Below the pieces are notes generated by a model. It was not told where the DNA came from and searched no databases. It was given only the letters and a program-made list of their open reading frames with translations. 64,000 nucleotides of DNA from Providencia vermicola (GTDB lineage: Bacteria > Pseudomonadota > Gammaproteobacteria > Enterobacterales > Enterobacteriaceae): positions 1-64,000 of the forward strand of contig NZ_JAGSPI010000005.1 in assembly GCF_020381325.1 (NCBI RefSeq). Direction: 5' to 3'. Within the stretch, counting starts at the first letter, position 1; every line of letters begins with the position of its first letter. Shown in pieces: positions 26,949 through 36,514 of this stretch. Position numbers and translations under genes: made by a program.

Positions 26949-28637
26949 TTGGAAAAAATCTGGCTAAAAAACTACCCTGCTGATGTGCCGGAAGAAATCA
27001 ATCCTGATCGCTTCGCTTCTTTAGCAGAGTTACTGGAAAACGCAGTTTCCCAATATGCCGATCAGCCTGCATTCATTAATATGGGGGCAGTGATGACGTA
27101 TCGGAAATTAGAAGAAAGAAGCCGCGCTTTTGCTGCCTACTTACAGAATGGGCTTGGTCTTAAAAAGGGTGATCGCGTTGCCTTAATGATGCCTAACTTA
27201 TTACAATACCCAATTGCTTTATTTGGAATATTGCGTGCGGGAATGGTTGTTGTGAATGTTAACCCCCTCTATACCCCAAGGGAGTTAGAACACCAGCTTA
27301 ATGATAGCGGCACTACCGCGATAGTCATTGTTTCTAATTTTGCATCGACACTTGAAAAGATTGTTTATAACACCAAAGTTAAACACGTTATTTTAACCCG
27401 GATGGGCGATCAACTTTCACGGCCGAAAGCGACGATTGTTGATTTTGTCGTTAAATACGTAAAACGATTAGTACCAAAATACAATTTACCCGATGCCATC
27501 TCGTTCCGTCGTGCTATGCATTACGGTTATCGGATGCAATATATTAAACCCAATATTGCAGGCAGCGATTTAGCCTTCTTGCAATATACTGGGGGGACTA
27601 CAGGGGTGGCTAAAGGGGCGATGCTAACTCATCGCAATATGTTAGCAAATCTAGAACAAGCAAGAGCAGCCTATGGCCCTGTATTGAAATTTGGTGCAGA
27701 GTTCGTGGTGACTGCATTGCCGCTATACCATGTTTTTGCTCTCACAGTAAATTGCTTGCTTTTCATCAATGTGGGGGGAGTTAATTTATTAATCACCAAC
27801 CCGCGGGACGTACCTGATACAGTCAAACAGCTTGGTCGTTATCCCATCACCTCAATTACAGGGGTTAATACACTCTTTAATGCTTGGATCCATAATGAAG
27901 AATTCCAAAAGCTGGACTTCTCGCGCTTAAGATTATCGGTCGGCGGCGGGATGCCAGTGCAAAAGGCAGTGGCTGAAAAATGGCAAAAGCTGACAGGTAA
28001 ACATCTTCTTGAAGGTTATGGCTTAACAGAATGTTCTCCGCTAGTTACGGGGAATCCATATAATCTCACGGCATATAGTGGTAGTATTGGCTTACCCGTT
28101 CCATCCACGGATGTGAAATTTCTTAATGATGAAGGTCAAGAGGTTCCGCTGGGTGAGCCTGGCGAAATGTGGGTAAAAGGCCCTCAGGTGATGAAAGGTT
28201 ATTGGAACCGTCCAGACTCTACCGCTGAGGCGATAATTGATGGTTGGATAGCCACGGGCGACATCGCAGAAATGGATAGTGAAGGTTATATCCGCATTGT
28301 TGATCGTAAAAAAGATATGATCATCGTGTCGGGTTTTAATGTTTATCCAAATGAAATTGAAGATGTTATTGCAACTCACCCTGATGTCATTGAATGTGCG
28401 GCGATTGGCGTACCAAGTGAAAGTACTGGGGAAGCAGTGAAAGTTTTCGTTGTCACGACAAATGCGAATCTGACGGGGGATGAACTAAAAACATTTTGCC
28501 GTCGTTCATTAACGGCGTATAAAGTCCCTAAAATATTTGAGTTTCGTGATGAATTGCCTAAATCAAACGTTGGGAAAATTCTCCGTAAAGATTTGCGCGA
28601 TGAAGAAAAATTGAAAAGAAATAAGTCACCTGCTTAA
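26949..28637 (+). CDS. fadD: Long-chain fatty acid-CoA ligase
   Basis: Activates long-chain fatty acids to acyl-CoA at the inner membrane, coupling uptake to beta-oxidation. The 562-residue protein is collinear with E. coli FadD: ATP-binding [13 protein letters not shown] near residue 213, [25 protein letters not shown] and the final [18 protein letters not shown]. The start codon is TTG at 26949, after AGGAGCAAC. E. coli fadD also starts with TTG, so the weak start is conserved and probably limits translation. A terminator-like hairpin lies between it and rnd. Confidence 0.96.
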   Translation: MEKIWLKNYPADVPEEINPDRFASLAELLENAVSQYADQPAFINMGAVMTYRKLEERSRAFAAYLQNGLGLKKGDRVALMMPNLLQYPIALFGILRAGMVVVNVNPLYTPRELEHQLNDSGTTAIVIVSNFASTLEKIVYNTKVKHVILTRMGDQLSRPKATIVDFVVKYVKRLVPKYNLPDAISFRRAMHYGYRMQYIKPNIAGSDLAFLQYTGGTTGVAKGAMLTHRNMLANLEQARAAYGPVLKFGAEFVVTALPLYHVFALTVNCLLFINVGGVNLLITNPRDVPDTVKQLGRYPITSITGVNTLFNAWIHNEEFQKLDFSRLRLSVGGGMPVQKAVAEKWQKLTGKHLLEGYGLTECSPLVTGNPYNLTAYSGSIGLPVPSTDVKFLNDEGQEVPLGEPGEMWVKGPQVMKGYWNRPDSTAEAIIDGWIATGDIAEMDSEGYIRIVDRKKDMIIVSGFNVYPNEIEDVIATHPDVIECAAIGVPSESTGEAVKVFVVTTNANLTGDELKTFCRRSLTAYKVPKIFEFRDELPKSNVGKILRKDLRDEEKLKRNKSPA

Positions 28638-28672
28638 AAGTGATTTAGAATGTATAAACATAACGAATAGAT

Positions 28673-28694
28673 GACGCCGGTTTATACCGGCGTC
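28673..28694 (+). terminator. Hairpin between fadD and rnd
   Basis: Perfect 8-bp GC-rich stem GACGCCGG / CCGGCGTC with a 6-base loop, 36 bp after fadD. No clear T run follows, so it may pause transcription or protect the fadD 3' end. Confidence 0.5.
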
Positions 28695-28727
28695 TCTGTA
28701 ATGAAAATAGAAAAAGAGAAACTTGTT

Positions 28728-29849
28728 TTGAATTATCGTTTAGTGACCACAGATAGCGAACTAGCCCAAATATGCCAAGACGCCAGTGATGCACCCTGGC
28801 TTGCATTGGATACCGAGTTTGTTCGTACAAGAACATATTATCCTCAATTAGGTTTGCTACAGCTGTATGATGGAAAGCAAGTTTCATTGATTGACCCACT
28901 CTCAATATCTGATTTCAGCCCTTTTAAAGCGCTGTTAACGAACCCAAATCAGCTTAAATTCTTGCACGCAGGGAGTGAAGACCTTGAAGTATTTATGCAT
29001 GATTTTGACTGCGTACCCGAACCGATGATTGATACCCAAGTGGTTGCAGCTTTTCTGGGTTATCCAATTTCATGTGGGTTTGCTTCATTGGTCGCGGAGC
29101 ATCTTGGTATTGAGCTGGACAAAAGTGAATCACGGACAGATTGGTTAGCGCGGCCGCTAAGTGAGAAACAATGTGACTATGCAACCGCGGATGTGCTGTA
29201 TTTACTGCCACTAGCTGAAATTCTTATGCAGAAGGTCACGGAGTCAGGGTATTTAGAAGATGCTAAAGATGAATGTCAGCGTGTGGTGGCCCGTCGCCAA
29301 AAACTGCTGAAACCCGAAAGAGCCTACTTAAACATTCACAATGCATGCCAGTTACGTGATGAGCAGCTAGCATGCTTGCAATTACTTGCTGATTGGCGTT
29401 TGAACCAAGCTAAAGCACGGGATATGGCGATTAACTTTGTCGTGAAAGAAGAACATTTGTGGAAAGTTGCGCGCTTTCTACCAACCTCTCTCAGCGAACT
29501 AGATAGCTTAGGGTTGACAGGGCAAGAAATTCGTTGTCATGGTAAACGCTTATTGAGTATTGTTGAACAAGCTAAGAAGCTTGATGCAAGCCAATACCCA
29601 GCACCAGTGGCGAATATTACCGAACAAAGCCAATATAAAAATGTCTTTAAAGAAATTAAAGCGCTGGTTAAAGATATTGCTGAGAATGAAAGGTTTAATA
29701 CAGAATTATTAGCATCAAGACGCCAAATAAATCAGTTGTTATCTATTCATTGGGGAATTAAATCTTCCACCACACCACCTGAATTATTGGTAGGCTGGCG
29801 TGGTAAATTACTGGCTGAGCCACTCACAAAGTTATTAGAAAATTTGTAA
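28728..29849 (+). CDS. rnd: Ribonuclease D
   Basis: A DEDDy 3'-5' exoribonuclease that trims tRNA precursors. Exo motifs are LALDTEFVRTRTYYPQLGL, HAGSEDLEV and CDYATADVLYLL. A HRDC domain (CLQLLADWRLNQAKARDMAI) and a second C-terminal domain follow. I chose TTG at 28728 (gives MNYRLVTTDSEL, 373 residues). It aligns with the E. coli start, which is also TTG, and has AAAGAGA 8 bases upstream. The in-frame ATG at 28701 sits just after the hairpin and lacks a ribosome site. Confidence 0.93.
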   Translation: MNYRLVTTDSELAQICQDASDAPWLALDTEFVRTRTYYPQLGLLQLYDGKQVSLIDPLSISDFSPFKALLTNPNQLKFLHAGSEDLEVFMHDFDCVPEPMIDTQVVAAFLGYPISCGFASLVAEHLGIELDKSESRTDWLARPLSEKQCDYATADVLYLLPLAEILMQKVTESGYLEDAKDECQRVVARRQKLLKPERAYLNIHNACQLRDEQLACLQLLADWRLNQAKARDMAINFVVKEEHLWKVARFLPTSLSELDSLGLTGQEIRCHGKRLLSIVEQAKKLDASQYPAPVANITEQSQYKNVFKEIKALVKDIAENERFNTELLASRRQINQLLSIHWGIKSSTTPPELLVGWRGKLLAEPLTKLLENL

Positions 29850-29880
29850 TTTAAATTTAGTCTGAAAATAATCGGCTAAA

Positions 29881-29910
29881 AAAGGAATAATTAATTTTAT
29901 TCCTTTTTTT
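29881..29910 (+). terminator. rnd terminator
   Basis: Stem AAAGGAATAA / TTATTCCTTT (29881-29890, 29897-29906), a 6-base loop and a T run. The rest of the gap to 30094 is AT-rich and holds the presumed promoter of the Slam cassette, which I could not place. Confidence 0.85.
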
Positions 29911-30094
29911 ATTTTTTATTCTTATTTGTTTTCAATTGATTATTGATTGGCTTCTTTAAATTATTATAAAGGAAATAATAAAAGACATATTTGTATTTTG
30001 ATATGGCATAAATATACTCAATTAGCTTTAATAAAAAGGCTAACAGAAGTTAGTCTGAAATAATATTAATCTGAGTATAGAAAAGGACGTGTAT

Positions 30095-30835
30095 ATGAAG
30101 AAAGTATCAACCGTAATATCAGTTGTTTCATTTATATTTTTACCTGTAATGGGAATGGCAGGCGTTTTATCTCAACAAAGCCAAAATTATAACCAAGGCG
30201 AGACAGACATCGACGTTGGTAAAACACAGTATGAAGGCGGTGGTGGGGCAAATGAGGGTAACCCTGGCTTAGGTTATCGTTTCGTGACAGAAGGCATCAC
30301 AATTTCATTGTCAGGGCTAAAGGATAAAGCCTCTAAAGTAGCTAATGGCGTTTATGTCATAGATAAAGTCGAAGGTCATCACGGTAGTATAGGTAAGTTT
30401 AGCTTTTCACAAGTTGCTGATGCAGAAATCTATTATGGAGATTGGTCTCAAACAGGGGATGTTACTGATCCCAAACACACCGCGTTTTATTCGGGGAAAG
30501 AGCCAACAAATGAAATCCCAACAGAAGGCCAAGCCAGTTATACCATTATGGGTCTGAACCAATATGAAAGCGGTGGGAAAATGCCTGGAGTTTACCTTGT
30601 TGACTTTGGTAAGAAACTTTATGAGGGCTCATTAGATGGGGAGTTCGCTAAAATTGAACTTCATGGTGAAATTGGTGAGAACGGGAAATTTTCAGGTGCT
30701 GCACTTGTCAATGACGAAGCCGAAGGGATAAGCACTGGGCAGTTATTTGGGCAAGATGCAGCACTGGTCGCAGGCATGGTTAGTTTCCCAGAAAATCACC
30801 AGTACGATACAGCATTTGGTGGTGTTAAAAATTAA
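30095..30835 (+). CDS. Slam-dependent secreted hemophilin/HphA-like protein, cargo 1
   Basis: A 246-residue exported protein. The signal peptide ends about residue 22 (MGMA, then GVLSQQ) with no lipobox Cys, so the product is soluble. The N-terminal half has GHHGSIGKF (His95-His96) and YYGDWSQTG, a pattern of the heme-binding hemophilin group. The C-terminal half is a TbpB-type beta-barrel ending GQLFGQDAALVAG, the known Slam recognition domain. It shares an identical 17-residue block (residues 105-121) with the next gene. The ATG at 30095 follows AAAGGA; a GTG at 30089 is in frame. It has its own terminator. Heme binding is inferred. Confidence 0.82.
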   Translation: MKKVSTVISVVSFIFLPVMGMAGVLSQQSQNYNQGETDIDVGKTQYEGGGGANEGNPGLGYRFVTEGITISLSGLKDKASKVANGVYVIDKVEGHHGSIGKFSFSQVADAEIYYGDWSQTGDVTDPKHTAFYSGKEPTNEIPTEGQASYTIMGLNQYESGGKMPGVYLVDFGKKLYEGSLDGEFAKIELHGEIGENGKFSGAALVNDEAEGISTGQLFGQDAALVAGMVSFPENHQYDTAFGGVKN

Positions 30836-30859
30836 TTTATAGATAAATTAATTTTATTC

Positions 30860-30889
30860 AATGGGCAAATAGCATGTGCCCATTTTTTA
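30860..30889 (+). terminator. Terminator after cargo 1
   Basis: Perfect stem AATGGGCA / TGCCCATT (30860-30867, 30877-30884) with a T run. Cargo 2 therefore probably has its own promoter in the 383-bp gap 30836-31218, which is otherwise AT-rich without ORFs. Confidence 0.85.
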
Positions 30890-31106
30890 TTTAATAAACT
30901 ATTAAATCTAATTATTATAAAGATAGCTTTACCTTTTGATTTGAATTTAGTCTTAAAAATAAATCAACTTAAGTAAAATATTATCGTTGAGTTTGATTTT
31001 ATGACCATTATTAATGTATGGGTTATAAAATAATTTATTGAAATGAAAAGAAAACAAAATTCTCTTTGAATTAATTATTTAAATTCAAATTATAATTAGC
31101 CTATTT

Positions 31107-31125
31107 GTAAATAAAAATCATTTTT
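31107..31125. promoter_or_regulatory. Fur-box-like sequence upstream of cargo 2
   Basis: GTAAATAAAAATCATTTTT matches 13 of 19 positions of the Fur consensus GATAATGATAATCATTATC, with the right half best. It lies 94 bp upstream of cargo 2. Iron control is expected for a hemophore but this AT-rich DNA gives chance matches. A perfect 9-bp hairpin (AATGACTAA / TTAGTCATT, 31151-31174) lies between it and the gene. Confidence 0.4.
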
Positions 31126-31218
31126 ATATACTCAGTCTCGTTTTAAACGGAATGACTAAATAGAGTTAGTCATTAATATGAAGGTACACTTCGTTATATC
31201 CAAAACAAGGAAAGACAA

Positions 31219-31977
31219 ATGAAAAAATTAACGTTTGTTGTTTTAATGGCGTCATTATCAGGGGCTTCTACCAATGTATTTGCAGAGGCTACATCACAGC
31301 AAAGCCAAAGTTATACCGAGGGTGAAAAGATTGTCGATATTCGTATCGATAAGACTGAGGCAATGGGGGGGCCTCATGGTGGTGTTGCTGGTGCACCGGG
31401 TATCGGTTATCGCGGTACGCATAATGGTAAAACAATTGCATTTTCAGGGTTAAAGAATTTGGTCACACAGAAGCCCGATAATGTATATCTGCTAGAAAGT
31501 GGTGGAAGCCCACACGGCGGTATGGGGAAATTCCAATTTAGTCAAGTTGCGGATGCCGAAATCTATTATGGGGACTGGTCGCAAACTGGGGTAAATGGCG
31601 ATAGTACGCATACCGCTTATTTTTCAGGTAACAATGCTAGTACCGAGGTTCCCACTGATGGAAGCGCCGTATATAACATCGAGGGGGTTAACCAATTTGA
31701 TGGTGAAAGTAAGCTAACGGGTACCTTTAATGTCGACTTTGGTCAGAAGTCGTATGAGGGGTTACTGGAGGGGAATGAATTAAAGCAATCCATGGCGGGG
31801 GACATTCTTGAAGATGGTAAATTTAAGGGAATAGCCGAAGCCGTTTCCCATGATTCTATTTCAGGGAAAAGCATGGGGCAATTCTTTGGGGATAATGCGG
31901 AGCATGTCGCGGGTATCACCAAATATGAGGGGCACCACGAGCTAGACACCGCATTTGGTGGCAAAAAAGCTGACTAA
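31219..31977 (+). CDS. Slam-dependent secreted hemophilin/HphA-like protein, cargo 2
   Basis: A 252-residue paralogue of cargo 1. The signal peptide ends near residue 22 (TNVFA, then EATSQQ) with no lipobox Cys. It has His residues in Gly-rich loops (GGPHGGVAG near residue 53; GSPHGGMGKF near residue 99), the same 17-residue block ending YYGDWSQTG, and a C-terminal barrel with GQFFGDNAEHVAG, the TbpB-like motif recognised by Slam. Both proteins end with the motif DTAFGG. The different His loops suggest altered ligand or heme geometry. AAGGAAAG precedes the ATG. It is followed by a strong terminator before the Slam gene. Confidence 0.83.
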   Translation: MKKLTFVVLMASLSGASTNVFAEATSQQSQSYTEGEKIVDIRIDKTEAMGGPHGGVAGAPGIGYRGTHNGKTIAFSGLKNLVTQKPDNVYLLESGGSPHGGMGKFQFSQVADAEIYYGDWSQTGVNGDSTHTAYFSGNNASTEVPTDGSAVYNIEGVNQFDGESKLTGTFNVDFGQKSYEGLLEGNELKQSMAGDILEDGKFKGIAEAVSHDSISGKSMGQFFGDNAEHVAGITKYEGHHELDTAFGGKKAD

Positions 31978-32013
31978 TTATTGCTAAATAACCATTCTTA
32001 AACATGAAAGAGT

Positions 32014-32050
32014 AAAAAGTAGGCACAATACGTTGCCTACTTTTTATTTT
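32014..32050 (+). terminator. Terminator/attenuator between cargo 2 and Slam
   Basis: Stem AAAAAGTAGGCA / TGCCTACTTTTT (32014-32025, 32034-32045 approximately) with a T-rich tail to 32050. It ends only a few bases before the Slam ribosome site, so Slam depends on read-through. Confidence 0.85.
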
Positions 32051-32067
32051 TGAAAGGTAATTTATGT

Positions 32068-33480
32068 ATGTTTAATATTATTAAATTTGGAATTAATGTC
32101 TGTACCATTATTGTATTATCATGTTTGTCTTTTTTGGTTTTTTCCCAACCTGAAAATCATGAACCTTTTGTTGGTATTTTAAATAAAACAAATAATCACA
32201 ATCAACAACCTCCTCATTATTTAGACGTAAATAATCAAAAAAACATCGACGAAATGGGTTTTCTCCTTTATGATTTCCTGCGTAAAAGAGAGCTCAAAAA
32301 AATTGATGCGATTATTAATGAATACATAAGTTATCAACAACATGATAGAAATTTGGTTAAATTTATCCTTGCTGAAAAAGAAATAATAAAACGAAACTAT
32401 GATAAGGCGATTTCATTTTATCATGAAATATTAGAGGATAAACCGAATACACTCGCTGTTGAATTAAAACTAGCACGGGTTTTATTTGACATTAAGCGTG
32501 ACGAAGAGGCCTTATCTGTATATCAAGGAATACAAATTAGTTATGAAAATAAATTACCGATTAAAATAAAAAATTTTGTTAACCAGCAAATCGCCTACTT
32601 ACAAAATAAAAATAGTTGGCAAGGGGTAATCAGCTTTGGCTCCAGTTATAATTTGAATTTAAATGAGGCCTCAAATAAAAATAAACAACATTGTGCTTAT
32701 CGAATCTGTATGGGCAGTGGGAGTAAACCGATAGCGGGCGGGAAATTGCAGTATAGCGTTGAAGCTTCCAAGCGATACCCTATTTACCAGCAGCATGCAG
32801 GAAAGTGGTTATTGGGTGGCTCGGGTATTGAGCCCATGAAGGACGTAACAAGTCGGAAAAATAGCCTATTTATTGGTATGGGTTATCAGTTTCAGAATGA
32901 CGTTAAAATAATTGAATTATTCCCTGTGTTTAAAACACACTGGTGTGATAACCAATTTCGACATGCAAGTATCGGTATTAAATCGGCAATAGGCTATTCG
33001 TTAGATGAACAAGTAGTATTATCGGGTCATTTATCCGTAGATAAAAATTACCATATTGCTAATTATGATTTTAATGATGGCCTTGATGTATCTTATTTTC
33101 TAATGGGGCGACATATAATAACCCCAAGCACAGTACTATCATTAAGCTTTCATGGGGTGAATAGGGATAAAAAACTATCGAGTGATAGTTATCAACAACA
33201 GGGCGTTAAAGTTGATGTTTTAAATTATTATGATCTATTCGAACTATTAATAAGTACGGGTTATAAGAATACGCAGTTTAAGTCATTTGATAGAAGCATT
33301 AATGTCAAAAGGGAAGATCATAACTGGTATTTAAATACGCAGTTATCACTCAGGAATAAAACTATATTTAAATTTACTCCATCTATCTATTTTAATAATC
33401 AATTAAATAAAAGCACAGCGGATGTTATTTATTCTTTTAAGCAAAGTGAAGTCGGTGTCAATTTTATTAAGCGATTTTAA
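32068..33480 (+). CDS. Slam-type outer-membrane translocon (type XI secretion, DUF560 family)
   Basis: A 470-residue protein with the Slam architecture. A signal peptide ends near residue 27 (LVFS, then QPENHE). A periplasmic TPR-like helical domain spans about residues 60-180 (ILAEKEIIKRNYDKAISFYH; AVELKLARVLFDIKRDEEAL). A C-terminal beta-barrel of about 290 residues ends in Phe (VGVNFIKRF). Slam proteins move TbpB-barrel cargo across the outer membrane. Cargo genes immediately upstream and a receptor downstream match known cassettes (Acinetobacter hph, Xenorhabdus hrp/crp). The ATG at 32068 lies 10 bases after AAAGG; TTG at 32050 is less likely. Confidence 0.87.
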   Translation: MFNIIKFGINVCTIIVLSCLSFLVFSQPENHEPFVGILNKTNNHNQQPPHYLDVNNQKNIDEMGFLLYDFLRKRELKKIDAIINEYISYQQHDRNLVKFILAEKEIIKRNYDKAISFYHEILEDKPNTLAVELKLARVLFDIKRDEEALSVYQGIQISYENKLPIKIKNFVNQQIAYLQNKNSWQGVISFGSSYNLNLNEASNKNKQHCAYRICMGSGSKPIAGGKLQYSVEASKRYPIYQQHAGKWLLGGSGIEPMKDVTSRKNSLFIGMGYQFQNDVKIIELFPVFKTHWCDNQFRHASIGIKSAIGYSLDEQVVLSGHLSVDKNYHIANYDFNDGLDVSYFLMGRHIITPSTVLSLSFHGVNRDKKLSSDSYQQQGVKVDVLNYYDLFELLISTGYKNTQFKSFDRSINVKREDHNWYLNTQLSLRNKTIFKFTPSIYFNNQLNKSTADVIYSFKQSEVGVNFIKRF

Positions 33481-33498
33481 TTTTCACCGGAAGGATTA

Positions 33499-36400
33499 AT
33501 GAAAGTAAAGATAGTGATAGCAATCAATATCGCGACAGGGTTATCCCTATGCTGTATGCCAAGCGTATTATCTGCACAATTACGTGAAGATGTTGGTTCA
33601 ATTCAGGTTAATGATAAAGCGAACACAATTAAACAGCGGGATAAAAAAAAGGCGGATGAACAGTACGATAAAGATGAATCAAACATCTATATTGGTAAAG
33701 AGGAAGTGGAACGTTATAAAGGCAGCAACCCTGCGGATACCATTAACCATGCAGTTGGTGTTTACAGTGGTGATGCACGTAACAGTGGCGCATTAGACCC
33801 GAATGTCCGTGGGATACAAGGGCAAGGGCGGGTGCCTGTGACCGTTGACGGCACGGAGCAAGCGATCACGGTTTGGCGCGGCTATAACGGGGCAAATAAC
33901 CGTAATTATATCGACCCTAATATGATTAGCAGTATTTTGGTAATGAAAAGCGCAACATTAGACCGTGATGTACGTACATCAACAGGGGGCGGCATTGCAA
34001 TTAGCACAATAGGTATTGATGATGTGGTTAACCCTGATGACAAATTTGGCTTTGATATTAAATTAGAAACCAGCAGTAATACCACTAAGCCGAGGCTTGG
34101 TACATTAAACCACGGTATTGATTACCGCGACGATAAACGTTTTATTGACTCTTTAGATTATCAAACATTTCGTGGTATTTATTTTCAAGACCAAGAGGTA
34201 TTAGTTAACCCACACACGAAGGGCAGTGCCAATTTTTTTAATTTACAAGATAACGCAGCACGTATTGCCGTCGGAACACGGCAAGAAAAATTTAATGTTA
34301 CGATGGCATACAGTGTTCGCCGTCAAGGTAATTATTTTGCAGGAAGCCGTGGTGCGGAGCAATATGATGAAGAGATGATTACCTATAACGGCAATTATGG
34401 CAAAAAACAGATTGACCCTTATATTCCTTTTGCGGCTAAAGTTTTTGGCCCAAATAAAGAGGTCAGCAATACTTCAGCGGAAATGTCAACATGGTTAGCT
34501 AAGCTAAATTTTATGTTACCACATGGGCAAGATATCTCTTTTGGTTATTACCGAACAGGCAGTCATTATGGGGAGATAATGCCATCCAAAATCCGTTACC
34601 ATGATTTGAACGGTAAAGTAGTCCAATGGCCATTAGCCAACCTCACCTTGAATACTTTTTACGCTAATTACGCATTTAAGCCTGATGCACATAATTGGGT
34701 CGATTTTCGTTTAAGTTATTGGTTAACTCGAACAGATTTAAATTCAAATACGGCAGGGGGGCAGCCGAGAGAGCCCTTTGATAGAGATTGGCAGAATGAG
34801 TTTAAGAGTCATAACAGACCAAGAGACCCTAATATTGATGGGACATTAGTCGATGGTATTAAATTAAATCAGCTAAATAACCGCCACGGTGTTTCACTTT
34901 CGAATAAATTTCAGCTTGCCCCAGACTTTAGCCTAACATTGATGGGCAATTTAATTGATGAGCATATAGGCAGCCGAGTTGATGTTTATAGTTCTCGCAC
35001 CACCCCGAAATCAGGCATGTTTAGAGCCGTTCCACGGGAAGGCCAGCGCAGGGAATATAACGGCGCAGTTAGGGTGGATTGGCAGCCCACAGATTGGTTA
35101 AAGTTCAATGCAGGGGCACAATATATCAGCTATTGGTCGAAAGATACCTTAAAAGAAAGGCGAGTGGCAGCCAAAGATGAACGGTTTGCCTTAAATAGCG
35201 AAAAAACGGCAAGAAACTTCCAGTTATCCCGTGTGCTTACAGTTGAAGAATACCAGAAAATCCAAAGCTACGTTGATAGAAAAGGGCAGACATTTGAAGA
35301 ACTAAGAGATGACCGAACATTTGATAGAGTAAAGCTGGTTGAAGAGGCATTAGGCATGCCAGCTCGTTCTTTAGAGTATGCAGATTTTTGGAGAAAAAGG
35401 GGAAATAAAAAAGACTTGGAGTTTCGAATTTTAGAAACAAACCGAATAGTTAAATGGCAGGCGGATGAAAACAAACGCTTTGTCCGCAAAAACAACCCTT
35501 TTTATAACGGTGAAATAGATTTAAAAGAAACGGTTGTTGACCCCGTCACGCAGCTCACAGCCCTAAAATATAGGGCAAGTGATGCGCCAAATCGCTGGGA
35601 TGAAATTAAATTCGAAGGTGACGAACGGTTTAGACCACCAAAAAGAAAGGAAGACGCTGCGTGGGCACCTGCATTAGGGGCTACTATTTATGTGACTGAA
35701 AATGACCGTATTTTTGCACGTTATTTAGAAACGGTCAGAATGCCCAGCATTTTTGAAAGCACGGTCGGTTTTTCTGGTGGCTCAGTGGATAACTATATTG
35801 CCCCCACATTTTTACCCGAACGTAGCCACACCATAGAGCTGGGTTATGTTCGTAATTTCCAAGAGTTCTTGAATGCACAAAACCATGCTGATTTACGAGT
35901 CAATTATTATAATACCGTCGTGGCGAATGCTTTTGATAGGGATATGGACTTAAACTTTACCCAAGTTGATAAACATAATACGGCAGGGGTAGAGTTACTC
36001 GCCCGTTACGATAACGGTAGTGTTTTTGGCGATGTTGGTTTTGATTACCGCTTAAAGAATGAGGTGTGTGACCAAGTCAATTTTATGTTGATGGATCCTA
36101 AAAATGAATTTGGGGGTTCTGAATGCATAACAGCTGGCTTCCCAGGTGGTTATTTGCGTACCCAATTACAACCGAAATACAGCATTCATGCCAATTTTGG
36201 TCTGCGTTTCTTAGATGAAACATTAGAAGTTGGAAGCCGTATGCGTTATCACAGCACGGCAAAAAATGAAGATGAAGCGGAATTTATGGATAAATACCCT
36301 TATCAATTTATGCCGTTAAATAACAGCCCAATGCGTTGGAATGCGGTGTTTACTACGGATGCTTACGCGAATTTTCATGTGAATAAAAATCTCTCGTTGG

Positions 36401-36510
36401 AGTTTATTGCGACAAATCTACTGGATGAATATTACATTGACCCACTGACGCGTAGCATGATGCCAGCACCAGGTCGGACTTTCCGCTTTAGTGTAACTAG
36501 CAAATTCTAA
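33499..36510 (+). CDS. TonB-dependent outer-membrane receptor, probably for hemophore/heme
   Basis: A 1003-residue receptor. The signal peptide ends near residue 26 (VLSA, then QLREDV). The plug domain spans about residues 60-170 (NPADTINHAVGVYSGDARNS; VRGIQGQGRVPVTVDG; TSTGGGIAIS). The 22-strand barrel ends MPAPGRTFRFSVTSKF with terminal Phe. It is 150-300 residues longer than most heme receptors. Much of the excess is a charged segment at about residues 550-690 that would be an extracellular loop. It lies 18 bp after Slam. By context it recovers heme from the secreted cargo, as HphR does for HphA. A terminator follows. Confidence 0.88.
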   Translation: MKVKIVIAINIATGLSLCCMPSVLSAQLREDVGSIQVNDKANTIKQRDKKKADEQYDKDESNIYIGKEEVERYKGSNPADTINHAVGVYSGDARNSGALDPNVRGIQGQGRVPVTVDGTEQAITVWRGYNGANNRNYIDPNMISSILVMKSATLDRDVRTSTGGGIAISTIGIDDVVNPDDKFGFDIKLETSSNTTKPRLGTLNHGIDYRDDKRFIDSLDYQTFRGIYFQDQEVLVNPHTKGSANFFNLQDNAARIAVGTRQEKFNVTMAYSVRRQGNYFAGSRGAEQYDEEMITYNGNYGKKQIDPYIPFAAKVFGPNKEVSNTSAEMSTWLAKLNFMLPHGQDISFGYYRTGSHYGEIMPSKIRYHDLNGKVVQWPLANLTLNTFYANYAFKPDAHNWVDFRLSYWLTRTDLNSNTAGGQPREPFDRDWQNEFKSHNRPRDPNIDGTLVDGIKLNQLNNRHGVSLSNKFQLAPDFSLTLMGNLIDEHIGSRVDVYSSRTTPKSGMFRAVPREGQRREYNGAVRVDWQPTDWLKFNAGAQYISYWSKDTLKERRVAAKDERFALNSEKTARNFQLSRVLTVEEYQKIQSYVDRKGQTFEELRDDRTFDRVKLVEEALGMPARSLEYADFWRKRGNKKDLEFRILETNRIVKWQADENKRFVRKNNPFYNGEIDLKETVVDPVTQLTALKYRASDAPNRWDEIKFEGDERFRPPKRKEDAAWAPALGATIYVTENDRIFARYLETVRMPSIFESTVGFSGGSVDNYIAPTFLPERSHTIELGYVRNFQEFLNAQNHADLRVNYYNTVVANAFDRDMDLNFTQVDKHNTAGVELLARYDNGSVFGDVGFDYRLKNEVCDQVNFMLMDPKNEFGGSECITAGFPGGYLRTQLQPKYSIHANFGLRFLDETLEVGSRMRYHSTAKNEDEAEFMDKYPYQFMPLNNSPMRWNAVFTTDAYANFHVNKNLSLEFIATNLLDEYYIDPLTRSMMPAPGRTFRFSVTSKF

Positions 36511-36514
36511 CTGC

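Noticed and set aside
30095-31977. Surface lipoproteins like TbpB
   Set aside because: Neither signal peptide contains a lipobox cysteine, so the cargos should be soluble rather than lipid-anchored.
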